From contig QNCV01000016.1 of assembly GCA_003645845.1 (NCBI GenBank), positions 1 to 18,877 on the forward strand: a stretch of DNA of 18,877 bases. Direction: 5' to 3'. How positions within the stretch are numbered: the stretch's first letter is position 1; every line of letters begins with the position of its first letter. Under the pieces are notes generated by a model that saw only the letters and a list, made by a program, of their open reading frames with translations, was not told the origin of the DNA and did not search any database. The position numbers and the translations under genes are program-made. This DNA is from Fidelibacterota bacterium. GTDB taxonomy: Bacteria > Fidelibacterota > UBA2242. This document shows, piece by piece, positions 1-5,272 of this stretch.

Positions 1-35
1 AGAATGACCGTTAAACGATTAGCAATTGTGTTCAT
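1..35 (-). CDS. 5' end of an unidentified minus-strand gene
   Basis: On the minus strand an ATG at 35 reads MNTIANRLTVI and runs open off the left edge. It is preceded by a purine-rich stretch (AAAGGGAGAAGAA, complement of 36-48) with a GGGAG Shine-Dalgarno about 5 nt before the ATG. That ribosome binding site is the main support. Only 11 codons are visible, so no function can be assigned. Transcription would diverge from the trpB2 leader. Confidence 0.5.
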   Translation of the reverse strand, partial: MNTIANRLTVI

Positions 36-393
36 TTCTTCTCCCTTTATGTATAAAAATTCAAAAAACACACATATCTTTTTCCTTGTCAATATTGTAC
101 TTATCATATTCTTAAATATGTTAAAATCTATAAAAATATCAAGACATTTATGGATTTTAAAAATATTTTCACGTTAGATATGAGAACCAAGAGTCAAGAA
201 TTAAGACAGGATGAGAAGAACGGCAAAGGGTGAAAGGCGCAAGGCACGGAGCCAAGGGCGAAAGGCGGTCTGCCGTGAGTTCCGCATGGGGCTTCGTCGC
301 ATCTTTTCATAATGACAGTCCGTATAATTTTTGTTCCTCTGTGATCTCCGTGTTTCCTCCGTGCAACTCCGTGTCACACACCATTTTTTCCTT
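36..393. other. Intergenic region, AT-rich then repeat-rich, no convincing gene
   Basis: Bases 36-180 are very AT-rich and probably hold the promoter of the minus-strand gene at the left edge. A TTGACA lies on the minus strand at 92-87, but I see no -10 box at the right distance. Bases 183-412 carry degenerate repeats, listed separately. Open frames here are short, low-complexity and lack ribosome binding sites, so I call no gene. Confidence 0.6.
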
Positions 394-412
394 TTGCCTT
401 TTCACTTTTTCC
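183..412. repeat. Degenerate intergenic inverted repeat (CACGGAG / CTCCGTG and AAGG-rich arms)
   Basis: The right part holds four copies of CTC(C/T)GTG, starting at 337, 346, 357 and 367 (spacing 9-11 nt). They are followed by T-rich CCTTTTGCCTTTT units up to the trpL promoter. The left part (about 220-275) has the same motifs on the opposite strand: GGCAAAGG, GGTGAAAGG, GCACGGAG. The whole is a loose, roughly 230-bp quasi-palindrome. It resembles degenerate short-period intergenic repeats that I recall from many bacterial genomes. The function is unknown. Confidence 0.45.
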
Positions 413-421
413 TTTTATATT
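394..421 (+). promoter_or_regulatory. Predicted sigma-70-type promoter of the trpL-trpB2 unit
   Basis: A TTGCCT (394-399) and a TATATT (416-421) are separated by 16 nt. The leader-peptide ATG at 430 begins after an 8-nt discriminator, about where transcription would start. The same elements with identical spacing occur before the second leader (2061-2088), which raises confidence in both. The upstream half lies in the T-rich repeat. Confidence 0.5.
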
Positions 422-429
422 TGATGCCA

Positions 430-537
430 ATGAAAGCGAACCTGAAAATAAAAACGAATCGGAACTGGTGGTGGCGCCGGATATCTCTCTTTTCAGGTTT
501 GCAGATCAGACCACAACTCTATTTTAGAATACCATAG
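430..537 (+). CDS. trpL: Tryptophan leader peptide (35 aa) with three tandem Trp codons
   Basis: The 35-residue frame starts MKANLKIKTN, has consecutive TGG codons at 466-474 (context NWWWRR) and stops at TAG 535-537. Runs of Trp codons in a short frame before a terminator and a tryptophan gene are the hallmark of a trp attenuator leader peptide; WWW followed by basic residues also resembles rhizobial TrpL. No Shine-Dalgarno is visible, and the predicted transcription start falls on this ATG, so it may be translated as a leaderless mRNA. Leaderless trpL is known in Sinorhizobium. The frame also has an in-frame ATG at 424. I chose 430 because its spacing and first residues match the second leader at 2097. 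The peptide itself probably has no function beyond sensing charged tRNA-Trp. Confidence 0.8.
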   Translation: MKANLKIKTNRNWWWRRISLFSGLQIRPQLYFRIP

Positions 538-575
538 AATTTAAAGATCGAGGACCTGAAAAGGCCCGCGTTTTT
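436..575 (+). promoter_or_regulatory. Ribosome-mediated transcription attenuator of trpB2
   Basis: Four RNA segments can be read directly. Segment 1 (436-448) pairs with segment 2 (490-502): 13 bp, one a G-U. Segment 2 (488-500) can instead pair with segment 3 (552-564): 10 Watson-Crick pairs plus three G-U. Segment 3 also forms the left arm of the terminator (549-570). Segments 1 and 3 share ACCTGAAAA, so they compete for segment 2. The Trp codons (466-474) lie between segments 1 and 2. A ribosome stalled there would prevent 1:2, allow 2:3 and block termination. A ribosome that runs on to the stop at 535 frees 1:2 and lets the terminator form. The pairings are seen in the sequence; the regulatory logic is inferred from the known trp mechanism. 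Confidence 0.8.
549..575 (+). terminator. Intrinsic terminator of the trpL attenuator
   Basis: The stem 549-557/562-570 closes on a GAAA tetraloop, with seven Watson-Crick pairs and two mismatches (551/568, 554/565). It is followed by TTTTT at 571-575. It matches the terminator at 2208-2234 at 24 of 27 positions. Confidence 0.75.
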
Positions 576-614
576 GTTATATAGACGTGAAATAATGAAA
601 AAAAGGAGATTGTC

Positions 615-1979
615 ATGAAACAGAGCAAGTACATTTTAGACGAAAAACGCATGCCAACCAGCTGGTACAACGTTCTACCGGATTTGCCAGAACCGTTACC
701 ACCACCTTTACACCCGGGTACCAAACAGCCGTTGGGTCCGGAAGACCTGGCGCCGTTGTTCCCAATGGAACTGATCAAACAGGAGATGAGTACTGAACGT
801 TATATTGAAATTCCCGAGGAATTGCAGGATATTTTCAAACTCTGGAGACCAACAACCCTCTATCGGGCACACCGTCTGGAAAAAGCGCTGGATACACCGG
901 CGAAAATCTACTACAAATACGAAGGTACCAGCCCGCCCGGCAGCCATAAACCGAATACTGCAGTGGCTCAGGCCTACTATAATAAAAAGGAAGGTATAAA
1001 ACGAATTACCACGGAAACCGGCGCCGGTCAATGGGGCAGCGCATTGTCCTTTGCAGGGGCGTTATTCGGCCTGGAAATCAAGGTTTACATGGTAAAAGTC
1101 AGTTTTTACCAGAAACCCTACCGTAAAATCATGATGCAGACCTGGGGCGGCACCTGTATTCCCAGCCCGAGTATGGAAACCAATATCGGCCGGAAAATGC
1201 TGGCGGAAGACCCCGACTGTCCCGGCAGTCTCGGTCTGGCGATCAGTGAAGCCGTGGAAGAAGCCGTTTCCCGTGATGACACGCACTACTCGCTGGGCAG
1301 CGTTCTGAACCATGTTCTTCTGCACCAGACGATTATCGGCCAGGAAGCCAAAGTGATGATGGAAGATATCGGCGATTACCCCGATGTGATTGTCGGCTGT
1401 GTCGGCGGCGGTTCCAACGCTGCCGGACTATATCTGCCGTTTTTAAAAGATAAGCTTGACGGCACGCATCCCGATCTGCGGATTGTGAATGTGGAACCCG
1501 CCAGCTGCCCGACATTGACCAAAGGGCTGTATGCTTATGATTACGGTGATGAAGCCGGTATGACGCCGCTGCTGAAAATGTTCACACTGGGTCATGAATT
1601 CATGCCGCCGCCGGTCCATGCGGGCGGACTGCGGTATCACGGTATGGCGCCGATTATTACCCATCTGCACAAACTTGGTCTGGTGGAGGCCGTGGCGGTG
1701 CATCAGCTGGGAACCTTCGAGGCCGGTCTGACATTTGCCCGGAATGAAGGCATTATCTGCGCGCCGGAAACCGATCATGCCGTCCGGGTCACGATTGATG
1801 AAGCCCTGAAATCCAAAGAGACCGGCGAAGCGAAAACTATCCTTTGCGGTTTAAGCGGGCACGGACATGTGGACATGGCCGCCTACGATGCCTATCTGTC
1901 TGGTCAGCTTGAGGATTACGAATATCCCGTGGAAAAAATAAAGGCCTCCCTCGAACACTTGCCTTTAAACGGGAAGTGA
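615..1979 (+). CDS. trpB: Tryptophan synthase beta subunit, TrpB2 type
   Basis: A 454-residue PLP enzyme that should condense indole with serine to give tryptophan in the cytosol. The long N-terminal extension and the motifs place it in the TrpB-like (TrpB2) family rather than with classic ~400-residue TrpB1. The PLP lysine is K112 in GSHKPNTA. The catalytic Glu lies in ETGAGQWG (134-141), and the phosphate-binding loop is GGGSNA (264-269). An AAAGGAG ribosome binding site at 601-607 sets the start. It stands alone: there is no trpA or other trp gene nearby, and its own attenuator precedes it and a terminator follows. TrpB2 proteins can work poorly with TrpA and may use free indole; the Trp-codon attenuator argues that this copy contributes to tryptophan supply in vivo. 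Family assignment is firm; the partner protein is unknown. Confidence 0.93.
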   Translation: MKQSKYILDEKRMPTSWYNVLPDLPEPLPPPLHPGTKQPLGPEDLAPLFPMELIKQEMSTERYIEIPEELQDIFKLWRPTTLYRAHRLEKALDTPAKIYYKYEGTSPPGSHKPNTAVAQAYYNKKEGIKRITTETGAGQWGSALSFAGALFGLEIKVYMVKVSFYQKPYRKIMMQTWGGTCIPSPSMETNIGRKMLAEDPDCPGSLGLAISEAVEEAVSRDDTHYSLGSVLNHVLLHQTIIGQEAKVMMEDIGDYPDVIVGCVGGGSNAAGLYLPFLKDKLDGTHPDLRIVNVEPASCPTLTKGLYAYDYGDEAGMTPLLKMFTLGHEFMPPPVHAGGLRYHGMAPIITHLHKLGLVEAVAVHQLGTFEAGLTFARNEGIICAPETDHAVRVTIDEALKSKETGEAKTILCGLSGHGHVDMAAYDAYLSGQLEDYEYPVEKIKASLEHLPLNGK

Positions 1980-1989
1980 CGTTAACGAT

Positions 1990-2029
1990 ATCCGGCTGCG
2001 GTTCATTGAATCACAGCCGGATGTTCTTT
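1990..2029 (+). terminator. Intrinsic terminator after trpB2
   Basis: A perfect 9-bp stem ATCCGGCTG (1990-1998) / CAGCCGGAT (2014-2022) closes a 15-nt loop and is followed by GTTCTTTG, a short T-rich tail. It lies 11 nt after the trpB2 stop and separates that unit from the Tyr/Phe leader. Confidence 0.75.
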
Positions 2030-2060
2030 GAATTGGTAAAGTGATTTTAAAAAAAATTCT

Positions 2061-2088
2061 TTGCACAATGAATTTTCAGGACTATATT
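2061..2088 (+). promoter_or_regulatory. Predicted sigma-70-type promoter of the tyrA-aro operon
   Basis: TTGCAC (2061-2066) and TATATT (2083-2088) are spaced by 16 nt. An 8-nt discriminator puts the leader ATG (2097) at about +1. The geometry is identical to the trpL promoter at 394-421. Confidence 0.55.
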
Positions 2089-2096
2089 TAAGCATG

Positions 2097-2183
2097 ATGA
2101 AGCGGAATCTGAAATATATGCCTTTTAATTACACACTTTATTTTATTGGGCATATCTGTACAGGTCCGCGGATTCATAGATGA
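2097..2183 (+). CDS. Tyr/Phe-rich leader peptide (28 aa) of the tyrA-aro operon
   Basis: The frame starts MKRNLKYMPF, continues NYTLYFIG and stops at TGA 2181-2183. Residues 7-16 hold five aromatic codons: TAT 2115, TTT 2124, TAC 2130, TAT 2139 and TTT 2142. They are placed just before alternative RNA structures and a terminator, as in the pheL-type leaders of enteric bacteria. The first residues parallel the trpL peptide (MKANLK). Another ATG directly precedes this one at 2094. There is no clear Shine-Dalgarno, and the predicted transcription start coincides with the ATG, so leaderless translation is likely. The three Tyr and two Phe codons suggest sensing of both amino acids, in line with a prephenate dehydrogenase and DAHP synthase operon. 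Confidence 0.75.
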   Translation: MKRNLKYMPFNYTLYFIGHICTGPRIHR

Positions 2184-2238
2184 AAAACCAATAAAAAGAA
2201 TATGAGACGCGGGCCTGAAAAGACCCGCGTTTTTTTTT
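2102..2238 (+). promoter_or_regulatory. Ribosome-mediated Tyr/Phe attenuator of the tyrA-aro operon
   Basis: The segment CAGGTCCGCG (2161-2170) pairs over 10 bp, with one G-U, with 2208-2217, the left arm of the terminator. This is an antiterminator. The same segment can instead pair with 2102-2111, codons 2-5 of the leader frame, over nine pairs with one bulged A. The aromatic codons (2115-2144) lie between the two partners. A ribosome stalled on Tyr or Phe codons leaves 2161-2170 free to antiterminate. A ribosome at the stop (2181-2183) covers part of it, so the terminator forms. The pairing is visible in the sequence; the behaviour is inferred. Confidence 0.78.
2207..2238 (+). terminator. 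Intrinsic terminator of the Tyr/Phe attenuator
   Basis: The stem 2207-2216/2221-2230 has nine pairs, one C-A mismatch and a GAAA loop, followed by a run of nine Ts (2230-2238). The T run touches the ATG of the first operon gene, so little or no separate ribosome-binding region remains. Confidence 0.85.
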
Positions 2239-3354
2239 ATGAAAGCAGCAATGGATAAACTGAAAAAAATGAGAGAAGAGGTTCGCCGGATTGACCGGGA
2301 GATCATCCGCCTGGTGGGAAAGCGCCTGGAACTGACCCGTGATATCGGTAGCATCAAGAAGGCGGCCGGACTGCCGCTTCTGAATTACGGGGTGGAAAAA
2401 GCCGTAATCGAAAATGCCCGCGCCGTGGCGAAAGACCTCAATCTTCCGGCGGATTTCGTGAAATCGGTTATGCAACTGCTGATCAATGAATCCCGCACCC
2501 AGCAGGAACGCCTGCACTATTCGGCCTACAGCGGCGAAAAAGAGACGATCCTGATTGTCGGCGGAGCGGGCGAGATGGGGCGCTGGCTGGCGACTTTCTT
2601 CGAAATCCAGGGACATGAAGTGCTGATATACGACATTGTGCCGGGCGGCAACGAGTTTACCGCCGTCTCATCACTTGAAGAGGGTCTGAAACGCGCGAGC
2701 TGCGTGGTGATTTCCGTTTCACTGGATGTTGTTCCGGAAACCATCGACAGGGTCGCGGCACTCAATTTCAAAGGACTGATTTTTGACATTGCCAGTATTA
2801 AAGGTCACCTGGTGAAATCCATTCATAACGCCCGTCAGAGAAACGCTCTGATTACCAGCATTCATCCCATGTTCGGGCCGAATGTCATAACGCTTTCGGA
2901 TAAAGTGATTGGGTTCTGCGACTGCGGCAGCACCGAAGCATTGAACCGGGCAAAAGCATTTTTCAAGGATACCGCCGTCCGGGAAGTTGATCTGGACCTG
3001 TACACTCACGATAAAGCGATCTCCTATGTTCTGGGGCTGTCCCACATCATCAACATTATCTATATGAAAATTCTGTCCGACAGCGGTTTTCATTACAGCG
3101 AACTGAAAAAAATTGCCAGCACCACATTTTTGTCGCAAATGATCACGTCATCCAGCGTTATTAATGAAAACCCGGAGCTGTACTATTTGATTCAGAAATA
3201 CAATCCCTTTAAGGAGGAAATATTTGATAAAATGAAACATGCAATGACCTCTGTCATAGATTATGTTTTGAACGATGAAAAGGAAGAATTCGTTCAAAGC
3301 ATGCAATTATCCAGGGAGTGGTTGAACCAAGAAAAAAGTTCAGGAAAGGAGTAG
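2239..3354 (+). CDS. tyrA: Chorismate mutase-prephenate dehydrogenase fusion (TyrA, T-protein)
   Basis: A bifunctional cytosolic enzyme converting chorismate to prephenate and then, with NAD(P)+, to 4-hydroxyphenylpyruvate, the tyrosine precursor. Residues about 5-95 form an AroQ-type helical chorismate mutase with R17, R29, K40 and the SRTQQ segment (85-89). Residues about 102-365 form the dehydrogenase: Rossmann loop GGAGEMG (108-114), DIASIKG (183-189) and the catalytic-region motif SIHPMFGP (His209). Length (371) and domain order match the enteric T-protein. The start is uncertain: ATG 2239 abuts the attenuator T run, and ATG 2251 (MDKLKKMREE) fits the family N terminus better, but neither has a clear Shine-Dalgarno. 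It is first in the operon, 3 nt before aroE. No prephenate dehydratase gene is visible, so the phenylalanine branch must be encoded elsewhere. Confidence 0.93.
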   Translation: MKAAMDKLKKMREEVRRIDREIIRLVGKRLELTRDIGSIKKAAGLPLLNYGVEKAVIENARAVAKDLNLPADFVKSVMQLLINESRTQQERLHYSAYSGEKETILIVGGAGEMGRWLATFFEIQGHEVLIYDIVPGGNEFTAVSSLEEGLKRASCVVISVSLDVVPETIDRVAALNFKGLIFDIASIKGHLVKSIHNARQRNALITSIHPMFGPNVITLSDKVIGFCDCGSTEALNRAKAFFKDTAVREVDLDLYTHDKAISYVLGLSHIINIIYMKILSDSGFHYSELKKIASTTFLSQMITSSSVINENPELYYLIQKYNPFKEEIFDKMKHAMTSVIDYVLNDEKEEFVQSMQLSREWLNQEKSSGKE

Positions 3355-3357
3355 AGT

Positions 3358-4134
3358 TTGCTCATTACCGGAATCATCGGATATCCACTGGATATAACGC
3401 TTTCACCGCGAATGCATACCGCGGCATTCCGGGCGAAAAAAATTGACGGCGTCTATCTCAAAATACCTGTTGAACCGGATCGCTTAACGGACGTTTTAGA
3501 CGCCCTGCGGGTGATTGGTTGCAGGGGAATTAACGTTACGAACCCACACAAAGAAACGTTATTGTTATTTCTCAATGCAATATCTAAAGAAGCAAAAGAG
3601 GTGGGCGCCGTTAATACCGTTTTATTCGAAAAGGACGGTCTTTCGGGATACAATACCGATATCTACGGGTTCCAGGTTTTACTCCAAAATGCCGGGATTG
3701 ATCCCACCGGAAAAACTGTTTTGATGATCGGCGCCGGCGGAGTCGCAAAAGCAGCCGCCTGGGTTCTCAGCAAGCAATCCTTAAAGGAATTTATAATCAC
3801 AGATATTGTTCCTGAGAAAGCTGAAGAACTTGCCAAAAAATATAACGCAACAACTGTCTCAACAATACTCCTCCACACTCTCCTCAGTACAACAGACATG
3901 GTGATTAACGCCAGTTCTGTTGACCTTCAAGACAACGTAACCCCTTTCATGCAAAGGGGTTCGTTGTTTCTGGATTTGAACTATAAATTCAGCCCGAAAA
4001 AACGGCCGGGAATTCGAAGTATCAACGGATTGGACATGCTTCTGCATCAGGGAGTTCGGGCGTTTGAAATTTTCACCGGTGAAAAAGCGCCGGTAGATAT
4101 TATGAAAAAAGCATTGAGGTTAAACAATGATTAG
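3358..4134 (+). CDS. aroE: Shikimate dehydrogenase
   Basis: Catalyses NADPH-dependent reduction of 3-dehydroshikimate to shikimate. The 258-residue length is close to the usual ~270. Motifs in order: LSPRMH substrate site (15-20), NVTNPHKE with catalytic K65, GAVNTV (83-88), YNTDIYGF with D101, and the dinucleotide loop GAGGVAKA (125-132). The C-terminal part has LLHQGVRAFEIFTGE. The usual NATPVG-like segment reads NASSVD here, a mild deviation. The start is TTG, supported by AAAGGAG about 6 nt upstream and by the conserved N terminus beginning just after it. The gene begins 3 nt after tyrA and overlaps aroC by 8 nt, suggesting translational coupling. Confidence 0.93.
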   Translation: MLITGIIGYPLDITLSPRMHTAAFRAKKIDGVYLKIPVEPDRLTDVLDALRVIGCRGINVTNPHKETLLLFLNAISKEAKEVGAVNTVLFEKDGLSGYNTDIYGFQVLLQNAGIDPTGKTVLMIGAGGVAKAAAWVLSKQSLKEFIITDIVPEKAEELAKKYNATTVSTILLHTLLSTTDMVINASSVDLQDNVTPFMQRGSLFLDLNYKFSPKKRPGIRSINGLDMLLHQGVRAFEIFTGEKAPVDIMKKALRLNND

Positions 4135-5272
4135 AATGATCAGCGCCGGCGAATCCCACGGCAAAGAAATTACGGTTATTCTCGAGGGAGTTCCGGCGGG
4201 TTTACATGTTAACCCTGCTCAAATAAATGCCGAACTCCGCCGTCGCCAAGGCGGCTACGGCCGGGGCAAACGCATGCAGATCGAAACCGATGAAGCTGAA
4301 ATCCTGTCCGGTGTTCGGGACGGCAAAACAATAGGGTCGCCGATTGCCCTCCGGATTAAAAACCGCGATTACGAAAACTGGCGGGGCCGGATGAATGTCG
4401 GTGCGCTAACTATTGACGATCCGGTCACGGCGCCAAGGCCGGGGCATGCCGATCTTTCCGGCGTCCTGAAATTCGGTTTGAACGATGTCCGCAACGTGCT
4501 GGAACGGGCCTCTGCCCGGGAAACCGCCGCGCGAGTTGCCGCCGGCGCAATTATGAAACAGCTGTTAAGTGAGTTCGGCGTCAGCCTCTCTTCCCGGACA
4601 ATTTCCATCGGCGGTATTGAGACAAAAGAGACATTGCGTTCTGCGGCCGAAATCGAAACGTCTCCGCTGCGCTGCGCCGATCCGCAACAGGAAAAGCTAA
4701 TGATAGAGCGAATTGATGCCGCTGCGAATAAAGGCGATACCCTGGGCGGCGTTTCTGAAATCGTAGCGACCGGTGTTTGTCCCGGACTGGGAACATATAC
4801 GCAGTGGGATTTACGTCTCGATTCGAAGATCGCCGCCGCAATGATGTCCATTCCGTCGGTCAAGAGCGTTAGCATTGGTGAGCGTACTATTAATAAAACA
4901 GTGGGTTCCAGCGCTCAGGATGAAATATTTTTTAATGAAAAGAGGGGATTTTACAGAGCAGGTAATCACGCCGGCGGAATCGAAGGCGGAATGACCAACG
5001 GCGAAGACATTATCGTTTATATCTACATCAAACCGCTGCCTTCGTTGCGCTCACCTCTGCAAACGGCAGATATCCGGACAGGAAAACCTGTTGCGGCTCA
5101 AAAAGAGCGGGCCGACGTCTGTGTCGTTCCGGCGGCCGGCGTAGTCGGAGAGGCCATGCTGGCGTTGGCAGTCACGGACGCCCTGCTTGAAAAATTCGGC
5201 AGCGATTCTCTGGCAGATATCAAGACAAACTATCAAAATTATTTGAGCCGAATATGCAAAACATTATCCTGA
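4127..5272 (+). CDS. aroC: Chorismate synthase
   Basis: Converts 5-enolpyruvylshikimate-3-phosphate to chorismate using reduced FMN, the last shikimate-pathway step. The 381-residue protein has the family signatures: AGESHGKEI (His11), RRRQGGYGRGKRM (38-50), PGHADLSG (His107), RASARETAARVAAGA (127-141) and HAGGIEGGMTNGE near residue 283. The N terminus is slightly shorter than typical GxxFGxSHG starts but keeps the SHG histidine. The ATG overlaps the end of aroE (ATGATTAG), and the 3' end overlaps the aroK-aroB gene by 19 nt, so expression is probably coupled to both neighbours. Confidence 0.95.
   Translation: MIRMISAGESHGKEITVILEGVPAGLHVNPAQINAELRRRQGGYGRGKRMQIETDEAEILSGVRDGKTIGSPIALRIKNRDYENWRGRMNVGALTIDDPVTAPRPGHADLSGVLKFGLNDVRNVLERASARETAARVAAGAIMKQLLSEFGVSLSSRTISIGGIETKETLRSAAEIETSPLRCADPQQEKLMIERIDAAANKGDTLGGVSEIVATGVCPGLGTYTQWDLRLDSKIAAAMMSIPSVKSVSIGERTINKTVGSSAQDEIFFNEKRGFYRAGNHAGGIEGGMTNGEDIIVYIYIKPLPSLRSPLQTADIRTGKPVAAQKERADVCVVPAAGVVGEAMLALAVTDALLEKFGSDSLADIKTNYQNYLSRICKTLS

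Noticed and set aside
86..92. TTGACA on the minus strand as -35 box for the left-edge gene
   Set aside because: The bases 17 nt downstream read GTTTTT, with no acceptable -10 hexamer at 15-19 nt spacing.
230..424. 64-codon open frame before trpL
   Set aside because: It runs through the degenerate repeat, has low-complexity Phe/Ser composition, no ribosome site, and ends inside the predicted trpL promoter region.
2068..2091. Short frame MNFQDYI just before the Tyr/Phe leader
   Set aside because: It lies over the predicted promoter spacer and -10 box, so it would not be transcribed from that promoter, and it has only one Tyr and one Phe codon.
2150..2238. T-box riboswitch before tyrA
   Set aside because: The GGTCCGCGG segment recalls a T-box antiterminator, but the conserved AGGGTGGnACCGCG bulge and a specifier stem are missing. 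The Tyr/Phe-codon leader explains the structure better.
4369..4875. Long antisense open frame within aroC (and similar ones within valS and the outer-membrane gene)
   Set aside because: These frames mirror strong coding genes on the other strand, have no ribosome sites and no recognisable domains.
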